A stretch of 64,000 nt of DNA, taken from assembly GCA_022843625.1 (NCBI GenBank), contig JALHNH010000003.1:1-64000 (forward strand), given 5' to 3'. Below, in pieces: positions 1-8,496 of the stretch. The translations under genes were made by a program, and so were the position numbers. The notes beneath the pieces are model-generated. The model did no database searches. It was not told the DNA's origin and saw nothing but the letters and a program-made list of their open reading frames with translations. Each line of letters starts with the position of its first letter. The first letter of the stretch is position 1. The DNA comes from Bryobacter sp. GTDB lineage: Bacteria > Acidobacteriota > Terriglobia > Bryobacterales > Bryobacteraceae.

Positions 1-14
1 GGGCCATGGAGTAG

Positions 15-1610
15 CTACAACTTACCACGCAAAAAGGGCAAACGGCGTTTTAATGGTCCAGCCATCGCATCGGTTGCCATGGCAAGCTCATCGACACCAA
101 GGGCTCTGGCCACAAAATAAAACACAATTGCCCCTGCTGGAATGGCTACACCAAGCTGCGCAAGAAAGGGCATGCGGTCCATTGCGCGTACGATCAACCA
201 GACTACGACGCCCATTGCAAGGGTTGCCGCCACGGCCTTTGAGAGACTCGTCCACAGTAATCTTCCATACAAACCGCCCATGCGCCTGCGCATCAACAAA
301 AAGAGCGTGATGGCGCTAAATAAAGCGATCCCGGACGTCGACACAGCGAGCCCGGCATGGCCTAAATGAAATACGTCCACCATGGTGCGCGCCAGCACAT
401 AATTCACAATGACGCTTCCTAGAGAAACGAGCATCGGCGTACGCGAATCTTTCAGCGCATAAAAAGCGGGGCTCAGAACCTTGAGCGCAGAGTAACCAGT
501 GAGGCCTGCGGCAAAGCAGGACAGTGCAAGACCCGTCTGTTGTGTGTCGTATGAATCAAACTTTCCTCCCTCATAAATTGCCCCGATCATCGCCCTGCCC
601 ACAAGCACAAGCCCTGCAGAACTTGGAATGGTTAAAAGGAAAACGAGGCCCAGGGAACGTGATAGTGTGCGGCGGAATTCTTCCCAGTTCTCAGCGGCTG
701 CGCTTCGCGAAACGGCCGGCAGAGTTGCACTGGCAATCGCCACGCCAAAGAGGCCGAGCGGGAGTTGCATAAAACGAAACGCATAGTTCAACCAACTTAC
801 GGAACCGTTTGGCCCTCGTATCGGATCGATCAACTCCGAAGCGATGTTGGAGTTTACCAGGACGTTGATCTGTGTGGCAGCATTGCCCAGGATGGCCGGC
901 CCCATCATCACGAGGATGTGCCGCAAGCCTGGATCCGAGAAGTCGAAAGTGGGGCGGAAGACAAATCCAGCCCGCACCAGGGCCGGGACCTGGAAGCCCA
1001 ATTGAAGAGCACCACCAGCGAGTACGCCCCATGCCATTCCTTCAATTGCAGTAATGCCCAGGCCTGGCCCAAGCCAGACACCGGCCATCAGTCCAACGAT
1101 GACACTGCCAATGTTGAAACAAGTTGAAGAGAGTGCCGGAACGGCAAACTGCCGCAAGGCATTGAGAATCCCCATGGCCTGTGCGGCCAGCGCCACAAGC
1201 AGCAGAAACGGAAACATGATCGAGGTGAGGTGCGCTGCAAGTTCTGATTTACCCGGCGTATTCCGGAAGCCAGGTGCCGCCAGATTTACCAACTGTGTGC
1301 TGTAGATGGCACCAAGTGCACAAATGAGGCCCACGACCAAAATCAGAGTTGTTGCAACCAGGTTGGCTAGACGGGCGGCATCTTCGCGGCCCTTTTTCTG
1401 CAAACTTTCCGTGAAGGCTGGAACAAAGGCGCTCGACAGCGCTCCTTCGGCAAAAAGATCACGAGTGAGATTGGGAATCTGGAAGCCGATGCGAAATGCA
1501 TCGAAAGGCATCGTCGAACCAAAGAGACGGCTCATTACCATCTCGCGAACCAGGCCTGATACACGAGAGAGCGCAACCGCAAAACTCATGATCGAAGCGG
1601 ATCGCACCAC
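15..1610 (-). CDS. murJ: Lipid II flippase MurJ (MviN family)
   Basis: This is a 531-residue polytopic membrane protein of the MurJ/MviN family, which flips lipid-linked peptidoglycan precursor across the inner membrane. The N-terminal stretch with LSRVSGLVREMVMSRLFG, followed by alternating hydrophobic segments over the whole length (about 13-14 predicted helices), is typical of the family, and the length is normal. The stop lies 14 bases inside the window, so the gene is complete. The start is a GTG; the next codon is also GTG and an ATG follows six codons later, so the exact start is uncertain. It reads away from the M20 peptidase end 53 bases upstream. Confidence 0.93.
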   Translation of the reverse strand: MVRSASIMSFAVALSRVSGLVREMVMSRLFGSTMPFDAFRIGFQIPNLTRDLFAEGALSSAFVPAFTESLQKKGREDAARLANLVATTLILVVGLICALGAIYSTQLVNLAAPGFRNTPGKSELAAHLTSIMFPFLLLVALAAQAMGILNALRQFAVPALSSTCFNIGSVIVGLMAGVWLGPGLGITAIEGMAWGVLAGGALQLGFQVPALVRAGFVFRPTFDFSDPGLRHILVMMGPAILGNAATQINVLVNSNIASELIDPIRGPNGSVSWLNYAFRFMQLPLGLFGVAIASATLPAVSRSAAAENWEEFRRTLSRSLGLVFLLTIPSSAGLVLVGRAMIGAIYEGGKFDSYDTQQTGLALSCFAAGLTGYSALKVLSPAFYALKDSRTPMLVSLGSVIVNYVLARTMVDVFHLGHAGLAVSTSGIALFSAITLFLLMRRRMGGLYGRLLWTSLSKAVAATLAMGVVVWLIVRAMDRMPFLAQLGVAIPAGAIVFYFVARALGVDELAMATDAMAGPLKRRLPFLRGKL

Positions 1611-1663
1611 CCCTTTTGAAACCGTCGCAGATGATTCTGCGGCACTTTGTTGTTCAGTTGGGC

Positions 1664-3043
1664 TCAGACGATTTCCGCTCCGTATAGTTCCAGGAAGTGA
1701 GAAAGTGTTTTGATTCCAAGGTAGTAATGATCGAGCTTGTACTTTTCGTTGGGAGAATGCAGGCCGTCGTCGGGTAATCCAAAGCCCATGAGAATCGTCG
1801 GGATCCCAAGATATTGGTGGAACTCACCCACAATCGGGATCGATCCTCCAGACCGGATGAAAACCGTCTGCTTGCCCATCATGTCCGAGAAGGCCTTTGC
1901 TGCCACATCCATGGCCGGATGATTTGGATCGACCATCAGGCCAGGACCCTGCGACAGCACCTTAACGGAGCACTGAATGCCCTTGGGCGCGTTCTCTGCT
2001 ACAAAGAGCTTGACGGCTTCCACTACTTTCGCCGGATCCTGGTTTGGCACCAGACGAAGCGACACTTTTGCTGTTGCTGTTGCCGGGATCACCGTCTTGG
2101 CGCCGGCACCGGTAAAGCCACCGGCAATACCATGAACCTCAAGCGTAGGGCGCGACCACACGCGCTCAAGAACGCTGCGGTCTGGTTCACCCGTCAGTGT
2201 CGTAGAACCTACTTCATCCTTCAGCATTGCCGCCTCGGAGAAGGGAAGCGATTGCCACGAAGCTAGTTCTTCCGCTGCTGGTTCTGCGACACCATCATAG
2301 ATGCCTGGAATCAGAATGCGCCCATCGGCGTCCTTGGTCTTAGACAGAAGCTCAACCAGGCCAAAGACGGCGTTGGGCGCAGCGCCGCCATAAAGGCCCG
2401 AATGCAAATCGCGCGACGGCCCTTGGGCCAAGATTTCCATGTACACCAGCCCACGCAGCCCGATACAGAGAGTGGGCAAGCCGTCGGCATACAAAGCCGT
2501 ATCGCTCACCAGCGCCACATCTGCCTTGAGCTGCTCGCGATGAGCCGGAACGTATTTAGAAATCGACTTACCGCCGATTTCTTCTTCGCCCTCGATGAGG
2601 ACCTTGATGTTCACCGGCAGTTTGCCATCTATGGCCATCAAGCCTTCAAGCGCCTTGACGTGCATATAGAACTGACCCTTGTCATCTACCGAACCGCGTG
2701 CGTAGATGTTGCCATTGCGAATGGTGGGTTCAAACGGCGGAGTCTCCCATAGATCGAGCGGATCTGGGGGCTGCACATCGTAATGCCCGTAGCAAAGCAC
2801 CGTTGGCTTGCCTTCGGCATGAAGCCAGTCAGCATAAATCAGCGGGTGACCTTCGGTTTCGATGATTTCGACATTTTCAAGGCCTGCGCTGCGCAGTTTT
2901 TCTGCAGTGAATTCGGCAGCACGGCGTACGTCTCCAGCATGCTCGGGAAGCGTGGAAACACTGGGAATCCGGATGAGTTCGAAGAGTTCGTCGAGGAGGC
3001 GTTGGCGGTTTTGATCCACCCAGGTATTTACTTGTTGGGACAT
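1664..3043 (-). CDS. M20 family dipeptidase/metallopeptidase
   Basis: This is a 459-residue zinc peptidase of the M20 family, closest in look to cytosolic non-specific dipeptidases (CPG2/carnosinase type). Metal-ligand motifs are visible: CYGHYDVQPPD (H87, D89), the bridging D120 in GSVDDKG, E153-E154 in EGEEEIGG, and a late histidine in GLPDDGLHSPNEKY. The dimerisation lid domain lies between about residues 200 and 320. No signal peptide is seen, so it is probably cytoplasmic. It is divergent from the exported MBL-fold gene, with 54 bases between starts. Substrate specificity cannot be told from sequence. Confidence 0.9.
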   Translation of the reverse strand: MSQQVNTWVDQNRQRLLDELFELIRIPSVSTLPEHAGDVRRAAEFTAEKLRSAGLENVEIIETEGHPLIYADWLHAEGKPTVLCYGHYDVQPPDPLDLWETPPFEPTIRNGNIYARGSVDDKGQFYMHVKALEGLMAIDGKLPVNIKVLIEGEEEIGGKSISKYVPAHREQLKADVALVSDTALYADGLPTLCIGLRGLVYMEILAQGPSRDLHSGLYGGAAPNAVFGLVELLSKTKDADGRILIPGIYDGVAEPAAEELASWQSLPFSEAAMLKDEVGSTTLTGEPDRSVLERVWSRPTLEVHGIAGGFTGAGAKTVIPATATAKVSLRLVPNQDPAKVVEAVKLFVAENAPKGIQCSVKVLSQGPGLMVDPNHPAMDVAAKAFSDMMGKQTVFIRSGGSIPIVGEFHQYLGIPTILMGFGLPDDGLHSPNEKYKLDHYYLGIKTLSHFLELYGAEIV

Positions 3044-3097
3044 GCGGGAACTTTCAGTTTAGCCTTTGAGTGCGGGTTGCGGTCTAATAGTGACCGC

Positions 3098-4318
3098 ATG
3101 TCCTTTTCGCGACGCCATTTCTTGAGCGGCCTCATTGCCGCGCCAATGCTTGCACAGCCCGATCAATTGCCTGCCTGGTCTCCGGGTACTCTCGAGATCC
3201 ACCACCTCTCCACCGGCCGTGGCAATTGCACTTTTACGATTGCTCCCGACGGCAGCACCCTCATGATCGATGCTGGCGCGCAGATGCCAACAGCCGAGCA
3301 GCTTCCATATTTCGTCCCGGCTTATCCCGATACCAGTCGCAGACCGGGCGAGTGGATGGCGCGCTACACGCAACGTCATCTGGCCCGCGCTGGCCGCAAA
3401 GAGATTGACCAGCTCTTCCTGACTCACTTTCACAGCGACCACATGGGCGAATACAAGTCTGACCTGCCGCAATCAAAGCTTGGCAATTACAAGCTCACTG
3501 GAATCACCGACATTGCGGAATCCATCAGGATTGGCAAAATCGTCGATCGCGGGTATCCAAATTACGATTACCCGGCACCGGTCAACGATCCTGGAACACG
3601 CAACTATCGAAGCTTTATCGAAAGTGTTTCCAAGCGCAACACTGTCGTCGAAGCCTTCCGTCCAGGGTCGGCGAGCCAACTCGGCCCGAGGGCGAAGATC
3701 GAAAATTACGAAGTAAGAAACGTCGTCGCAAACGGCCAGCTCTGGACAGGCAAGGGCGAAGAATTCAAGGCCACATTCCCCGATGTGAAGACGCTCAAGC
3801 CCGCCGACTACCCATCCGAAAACATGTGCTCGGGTGGCATCAGAATCCGCTATGGTGCCTTCGATTACTTCCATGGAGGAGACCTCTGCGATGGCAGTAA
3901 CTATGGCAACCCAGCCTGGCGCAATATCGAAACGGCTGCCGCAAAAGTCGTTGGGCCGGTGGATGTGGCGCTTGCCAGTCATCACGGCTACATCGATTCC
4001 ACCGGGCCCGATGTAGTTCGTGCTCTCAGGCCTAGAGCCTTCATCATTCATGCCTGGGATTCTGCCCACCCCACTATGCCAGCTCTACACAACATGCTGA
4101 GTCAGGAACTCTACCAGGGCCCCAGAGATATCTTCTCGACAGCGATGAAGGCAGAAGCCAGGATCGCGATTAAGCGGCTGAACCAGCTCAAGGCAAGCCT
4201 TGGCCACATTGTGATTCGTGTTGCCCCTGGAGGTGCCAGCTATGAGGTGCTCATCACCAGCAATGCAGATGAATCCGATCGCGTCACCGCGCGTTTTGGC
4301 CCTTACGTTAGCGCTTGA
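3098..4318 (+). CDS. Exported metallo-beta-lactamase-fold hydrolase (ComEC-like domain)
   Basis: About 406 residues starting MSFSRRHFLSG, a twin-arginine-like export signal (SRRHFL then a short hydrophobic run). The metallo-beta-lactamase motif is LTHFHSDHMGEY (H110, H112, D114, H115), with later metal ligands likely in FHGGDLCDG and ASHHGYID. The arrangement resembles the stand-alone ComEC/Rec2-type MBL domain found in secreted hydrolases. The open frame extends upstream to 2783, but that part overlaps the divergent M20 gene and lacks a sensible start, so the ATG at 3098 is chosen. No Shine-Dalgarno is obvious; TAATAG lies seven bases before the ATG. The substrate is unknown. Confidence 0.85.
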   Translation: MSFSRRHFLSGLIAAPMLAQPDQLPAWSPGTLEIHHLSTGRGNCTFTIAPDGSTLMIDAGAQMPTAEQLPYFVPAYPDTSRRPGEWMARYTQRHLARAGRKEIDQLFLTHFHSDHMGEYKSDLPQSKLGNYKLTGITDIAESIRIGKIVDRGYPNYDYPAPVNDPGTRNYRSFIESVSKRNTVVEAFRPGSASQLGPRAKIENYEVRNVVANGQLWTGKGEEFKATFPDVKTLKPADYPSENMCSGGIRIRYGAFDYFHGGDLCDGSNYGNPAWRNIETAAAKVVGPVDVALASHHGYIDSTGPDVVRALRPRAFIIHAWDSAHPTMPALHNMLSQELYQGPRDIFSTAMKAEARIAIKRLNQLKASLGHIVIRVAPGGASYEVLITSNADESDRVTARFGPYVSA

Positions 4319-4333
4319 GGCGAAGCCGTTGTC

Positions 4334-6778
4334 CTAGTTCACCCGGATCACAACCACACCCTTCTGCCTGCGATCTTCGCCAAAGACAATCGCTTCGACG
4401 CTGTTGGATTTGTTGTTCACTCGCACAGGCAAATTTACTACCTGCTGCCCCGGTTGCCCCGGCGGTTGCTGTACAACAGGCGAACCGATCCAGGCGATGC
4501 TTTCTGGATTGGGGATGATTTCCAGATCTCCATTTTCGAGGTTATACACGAGAATTTGCGAACCGGCATTGGCTGCGCGAACGCCTCGCGCCACCACTCG
4601 TCGAATCGAGGGCAAGACTCCCAGAAAATTCACAGCGACGAAACCTTCCGGTGTCGGCAGCAGCCTGGACTCGGTCCGCTCCAGGTCAAAAAGAATCAGG
4701 CCCGCATCTCCATTGATGCGATTGTTGGCTTGCGCCACAATCAGGTTGAGTGCCGGGACCCGCGCACCGCCTGAGAAGTTACTCACTCCCTGAGGTAGGT
4801 CGAAGCGGAAGATAGTCGCGTTAACGCCATCGAGTGCATAGAACGTATCAGAGGTGTTGCGGTTTGCCGGGTCGACGTTGGATCCGATGAGAAAGTCGTT
4901 GATCTCGTCAGCACCGCCTGAAGCATTAAATTTGCCTGATCCGGGTAAGCTAACGCCCTGAAATCGTCGGGCTGCCAGATCAAAAAGCATGAAGCCATCT
5001 GCGGTGCAGGGGTTCTTGAAAGCACGGTCTTCGGCTCGCGCACCAAGTAATGAAATTCCGCGCGAAAGTTCAAGGTTAAAAACTGGGATATTGGCGACGC
5101 AACCGGCAAAGAACCAGCTTTCGGGGAGCGGGATGCTCTGAGAGGGGCCTTCCGGCGGGAAGTAGGCGAAGCCATGATTGCCTTCTGCATTGCGCACCGC
5201 CACATAGTAGCTCCGCGTTTGAGCATCCATGTAGAAGGGCGTTGGTGTTCGTAGTGCGGCCCCACCGCCGGGTATGCCAATGGGCCCACCGGGAGGTCCA
5301 GGCTGCTGCTGCTGCTGGGCTGGTGCGACAATCGGCAGCCAGCCTGCGGGAAACTCGCGCTGGCTGACGATTTCACCTTGAGCTGACATTACTGCCACCC
5401 TGGCTTTGATCGGATTCTCGACGTTATCGCCTACCGTGATAACGAATTGATTATTCAACTGGCCAACGCCGGTCAAGAGCCGATTGATACCGTCGCCGAG
5501 GTCGATGTTTTGAAAGCGTTGTAGCAACCCCTGTAGATTTACCCCGGCACCAGGAGCGCCCCCTGCTGCGGCTTGTTCTTCTACTGCGCCGGTCTCAGAA
5601 TCGATCCGGTAGGCTTTACCGGGTGCCCCGGCAGTACCCTGCACAACTGCTACGAAATCGCCGCCTGCAACCCCATTGATATTGGCTGCTGCCTCGGGCA
5701 GTGTTGCTAGTACGGCAGTACTCGATCCGGGCCGAAAGATTCTTACTTTGTCGCTTACAGGGGCAGGTTGGCCTGGTTGTGCGGTGCCCCTGAAGGGTCC
5801 TTCGAACGCCGCAAAATTGGAAGAACCCACACCGTCGATAAAGGGACTGATTGCTTGCGCCTGAGCAGTCGTAAGGCATCCCTCTATGTTCAGGAATTCC
5901 TTCTTGCGGATGTCAATGCGATAGCTGGGGTAGCAGGTATCGCCTCCGCGAACCGCGTTGGCATTAAGAAAAAGGCCATTAACGTCGCTGGAGCGCAGGT
6001 TTCTCAGGTCGGGACTTCCGGCGGGCAAGGGAATGAAGTGGACTTCGGATTCTCTGGGGCCCCGATCCAGGGTAAGAAGGTTGGCCTCGGCGTTATTGGC
6101 AATCAACAGGACGGTATCTCCATTTGTCGCCCCTTCCGGAGTCTTCACATCCAGCACGAATTCGCCTGGTCGGGTTGTCGAATAGGTTGCAGTCGCTTCT
6201 GCCTGAATGCCGCCTACGAAGACATTGATCGCTGCTCTTGGGGTAGCAGGGTCGGTGGCTGCTTCCCCGGTAGGGACTCGCGGGTCGGTTGGGCCTAGAG
6301 AAGTGACGCTCAAGCGCATGGTGCCATCGCTGCCCTCATTGGCTGCAGGGCCGAAGCCACTCGCGTTCCCGGAGCGGATGGCGGGAGCCAGGTTCTGAAC
6401 TTGCAGACGCACCGGCCGTGAGGACTGGTCGCCACGACGCACCACCAGATTGACCAGGCCATTTGGTGTTTCCAGCGGCACTTGCGCGGTAATCCTGGAC
6501 GGGCTTGCTTCGACGATCGGGGATGGACGGTTGTTGATCAGTACCTGAACGGCCGGGTCCCCGAATTGCGTCGGCAAAGGAAGAGTGTCTGCCTTCCAGC
6601 CTTCGGGCGGTGCCAGATTGATGCCATTGATGTGGATCAACCCGCCTTGGCCAACAAGTGCGGGAGCTGGAAGTTGCGAAAATGCGTTCACCACTCCTCG
6701 GGGCTGCAAAACCGGCGCTGTCGGTACCTGTGCCTGAAGGGTTGCAGCCAGGGTGAGTGAGAAAGCGAAATTCCGCAT
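4334..6778 (-). CDS. Large secreted protein with TIGR03437-like N-terminal domain
   Basis: About 814 residues. The start MRNFAFSLTLAATLQAQ gives a clean Sec signal peptide, so ATG 6778 is preferred over the longer frame to 6829. Residues about 20-130 carry the pattern GVVNAFSQLPAPALVGQGG, then a pseudo-repeat with ITAQVPLE and VNLVVRRGDQSSRPV, resembling the TIGR03437 module abundant in Solibacter-type acidobacteria; it is immunoglobulin/IPT-like in feel. A low-complexity glutamine/proline/glycine stretch (QQQQQPGPPGGP) lies mid-protein and the rest looks beta-rich. It is probably a surface or extracellular structural or binding protein. Function is unknown. It is convergent with the MBL gene, 15 bases away. 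Confidence 0.8.
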   Translation of the reverse strand: MRNFAFSLTLAATLQAQVPTAPVLQPRGVVNAFSQLPAPALVGQGGLIHINGINLAPPEGWKADTLPLPTQFGDPAVQVLINNRPSPIVEASPSRITAQVPLETPNGLVNLVVRRGDQSSRPVRLQVQNLAPAIRSGNASGFGPAANEGSDGTMRLSVTSLGPTDPRVPTGEAATDPATPRAAINVFVGGIQAEATATYSTTRPGEFVLDVKTPEGATNGDTVLLIANNAEANLLTLDRGPRESEVHFIPLPAGSPDLRNLRSSDVNGLFLNANAVRGGDTCYPSYRIDIRKKEFLNIEGCLTTAQAQAISPFIDGVGSSNFAAFEGPFRGTAQPGQPAPVSDKVRIFRPGSSTAVLATLPEAAANINGVAGGDFVAVVQGTAGAPGKAYRIDSETGAVEEQAAAGGAPGAGVNLQGLLQRFQNIDLGDGINRLLTGVGQLNNQFVITVGDNVENPIKARVAVMSAQGEIVSQREFPAGWLPIVAPAQQQQQPGPPGGPIGIPGGGAALRTPTPFYMDAQTRSYYVAVRNAEGNHGFAYFPPEGPSQSIPLPESWFFAGCVANIPVFNLELSRGISLLGARAEDRAFKNPCTADGFMLFDLAARRFQGVSLPGSGKFNASGGADEINDFLIGSNVDPANRNTSDTFYALDGVNATIFRFDLPQGVSNFSGGARVPALNLIVAQANNRINGDAGLILFDLERTESRLLPTPEGFVAVNFLGVLPSIRRVVARGVRAANAGSQILVYNLENGDLEIIPNPESIAWIGSPVVQQPPGQPGQQVVNLPVRVNNKSNSVEAIVFGEDRRQKGVVVIRVN

Positions 6779-6813
6779 AACACTATCTAACACCATTGCT
6801 ACGCTGGTGTTGC

Positions 6814-7245
6814 GTGGCGCCAGATCCAAATTCAGGACTTCGTTTTCAGTGTCAGACCGGTTGTCGCAAGTGTTGCGAGGTTTCCGGCTATGTTTACCTC
6901 ACCGAAAATGACGTCAGCGAGGCTGCCCGTTTTCTCAAGTTGGAGCAGACAGACTTTGAGGCCCAATACATATATCGAACCCGGAATATGCGCCGGGTAC
7001 GGAAGCCGCGCGGCAAGTCTAAACAGTGCCCGTTTCTCAATGAGGGTGGCTGTGGGATTCACCCGGTTAAACCTGTCCAATGCAGGCTATTCCCGTTTTG
7101 GCCCGAATTGGTGGAAGATCGCAAGGCTTGGGCAAAGACAGGGAGCTGGTGCCCGGGAATTGGCCAGGGGTCGCTGATTCAGATTGGAACAGCAATGGAG
7201 CTAGCCAACGAGATGCGCGAAAAATATCCGGATGCCTACGAATAA
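6814..7245 (+). CDS. YkgJ-family cysteine cluster protein
   Basis: About 143 residues with the cysteine pattern FQCQTGCRKCCEVSG at the N-terminus, then CPFL, GCGIHP, QCRLFPFWP and WCPG. This is the zinc/iron-chelating YkgJ (UPF0153) signature, thought to bind a metal cluster. No signal peptide is seen. Start choice is unclear: GTG 6814 and TTG 6796 are both possible and neither has a clear ribosome site. It is divergent from the TIGR03437-type gene. Role unknown. Confidence 0.75.
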   Translation: MAPDPNSGLRFQCQTGCRKCCEVSGYVYLTENDVSEAARFLKLEQTDFEAQYIYRTRNMRRVRKPRGKSKQCPFLNEGGCGIHPVKPVQCRLFPFWPELVEDRKAWAKTGSWCPGIGQGSLIQIGTAMELANEMREKYPDAYE

Positions 7246-7272
7246 TTAGCGCCCGATTTTGGGCGGAGATGG

Positions 7273-7282
7273 CAATATATTG
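7273..7282. promoter_or_regulatory. AT-rich palindrome upstream of the flgB promoter, possible activator site
   Basis: CAATATATTG is a perfect 10-base palindrome inside a repeated TGGCA context (TGGCAATATATTGGCA). It sits about 50 bases upstream of the sigma-54 -24 element, that is about -73 to -82 from the predicted start. That would be a sensible place for an enhancer-binding protein. This is inference from position and symmetry only. Confidence 0.3.
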
Positions 7283-7328
7283 GCAGTTTTCCCTGGTTAC
7301 AGTGGCCTCTACTCCTATGAACTGAGTT

Positions 7329-7344
7329 TGGCAAGGTGCTTGCA
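7329..7344 (+). promoter_or_regulatory. Sigma-54 (-24/-12) promoter candidate for the flagellar operon
   Basis: TGGCAAGGTGCTTGCA matches the sigma-54 consensus TGGCACG-N4-TTGCW except for one base, with the GG and GC dinucleotides exactly 12 bases apart. The predicted transcription start is near 7355, only about four bases before the flgB ATG at 7359. The window also encodes two NtrC-type sigma-54 activators. Confidence 0.6.
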
Positions 7345-7358
7345 TACGTCTTCTGCGT

Positions 7359-7694
7359 ATGTTCGATCCCATCTCTGGACGCATGTCGCACTATCTTGAT
7401 CTTCTGGCGGACCGCCAGAAGCTTGTTTCCTCCAACATCGCCAATGTTGATACCCCTGGCTACCGCACGAAGGATATCGATTTCAATTTCGAATTCCAAT
7501 CGCTGGTTGCCGGGGAATCACCAAATGTGATTGAGACTGAAGGGCTGAAGACCAAGAACGACGGCAACAACGTGAGCATGGACCGTGAGATGCGCCTGTT
7601 GAGCGAGAACGCACTTCGATTCAATTTTGTCAGCCAGGTGCTCAAGGGCGAAGCCCGGGACATCCGTCTGGCCCTAAAGGATGCACGCGGATAA
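7359..7694 (+). CDS. flgB: Flagellar basal-body rod protein FlgB
   Basis: 111 residues of a proximal rod subunit. The N-terminus MFDPISGRM is followed by the rod/hook signature SSNIANVDTPGYRTKDIDF, and the C-terminal helix contains LRFNFVSQVLKGEARDIRLAL, both as in FlgB. Length is slightly short but within range. The MFD start matches family N-termini, which supports ATG 7359 although no leader seems to exist between it and the candidate sigma-54 promoter. The stop overlaps the flgC start by one base. First gene of the flgB-fliJ operon. Confidence 0.93.
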   Translation: MFDPISGRMSHYLDLLADRQKLVSSNIANVDTPGYRTKDIDFNFEFQSLVAGESPNVIETEGLKTKNDGNNVSMDREMRLLSENALRFNFVSQVLKGEARDIRLALKDARG

Positions 7695-8134
7695 TGAGCC
7701 TCTTTCAAAGTTTGAGTGTCAGCGCGTCGGGCATGAGCGCACAGCGTTTCAGATCGGAACTTCTAGCCCAGAATATTGCCAATTCGGAAACCACGCGCAC
7801 CGAAGAGGGTGGGCCTTACCGCCATCAGGATGCGGTGTTTCAAGCTGCGTCGGTCAGACATCCCTTTTCCTCGGCCTTCCAGTCGTCTTTGGATGCTCCG
7901 AATACGGGCGTCGCAGTGAGCGAAGTGCAACTGGATGACCGCGAGCCAATCCGGCGCTATCTTCCCGGACATCCAGACGCCGACGACAAGGGCTATGTGA
8001 GCTTCCCGAACTTCAGTCCCATTGAAGAGATGGTGGATTTGACCAACGCCAGCCGTTCTTTTGGAGCGAATGTGACTGCGATGAACGCCGTTAAAGACAT
8101 GATTTCAAAATCAATCGACCTGGTAAAAGGCTAA
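7694..8134 (+). CDS. flgC: Flagellar basal-body rod protein FlgC
   Basis: 146 residues. The N-terminal helix FQSLSVSASGMSAQRFRSE and ELLAQNIANSETTRTEEGGPYRHQ match FlgC, as does the C-terminal FSPIEEMVDLTNASRSFGANV, the pattern used for rod polymerisation. It is a proximal rod subunit assembled outside the membrane after export by the flagellar type III system. It overlaps flgB by one base and is followed by fliE after four bases. Confidence 0.94.
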   Translation: MSLFQSLSVSASGMSAQRFRSELLAQNIANSETTRTEEGGPYRHQDAVFQAASVRHPFSSAFQSSLDAPNTGVAVSEVQLDDREPIRRYLPGHPDADDKGYVSFPNFSPIEEMVDLTNASRSFGANVTAMNAVKDMISKSIDLVKG

Positions 8135-8138
8135 GGAC

Positions 8139-8453
8139 ATGGATCTCAATTTTGCGAAATCGCTCGCCAGCGGTATTCAGTTGGTCAAGCCCGTGGAACC
8201 ACTTGCTGCTGCGGGGCAAGCTGGTGCGACCGGGAACCAGTTTCAAAACATACTGACCGGGGTGATCGGAGAAGTAAAATCCACACGCAACGAAGCCAAT
8301 CAGCAGATCAGCGCATTTCTGAATGGAGAACAGACAGATATTCACGAGGTGGCGACCAGCATCCAGAAGGCAGGATTGACCTTTGAGATGGCGATCGAGG
8401 TGCGCAACAAGGCTATGCAGGCGTATCAGGAAGTAATGAGGATGCAGATCTGA
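8139..8453 (+). CDS. fliE: Flagellar hook-basal body complex protein FliE
   Basis: 104 residues, the usual FliE length. The C-terminal half carries the family pattern: ATSIQKAGLTFEMAIEVRNK and then MQAYQEVMRMQI. FliE joins the MS ring (FliF) to the rod and is one of the first substrates of the flagellar export gate. Its position between flgC and fliF is the classic order. Confidence 0.93.
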   Translation: MDLNFAKSLASGIQLVKPVEPLAAAGQAGATGNQFQNILTGVIGEVKSTRNEANQQISAFLNGEQTDIHEVATSIQKAGLTFEMAIEVRNKAMQAYQEVMRMQI

Positions 8454-8464
8454 GCCTTTGGCTC
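8452..8464 (+). other. Small hairpin between fliE and fliF
   Basis: GAGCC-TTT-GGCTC forms a five-pair stem starting at the fliE stop and is followed by a seven-A run just ahead of the fliF ribosome site. It has no U-run, so it is not an intrinsic terminator. It could tune fliF translation or mRNA decay; this is inference. Confidence 0.3.
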
Positions 8465-8496
8465 GAGCTGAAAAAAACCGTGGAGCATAGCAAGCC

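Noticed and set aside
3473..4069. Minus-strand open frame of about 198 codons
   Set aside because: Antisense to the MBL hydrolase gene with its intact metal motif.
5300..5320. CTG/CAG triplet repeat in the TIGR03437-type gene
   Set aside because: It encodes a glutamine run in a low-complexity linker; short and in frame, so no sign of special function.
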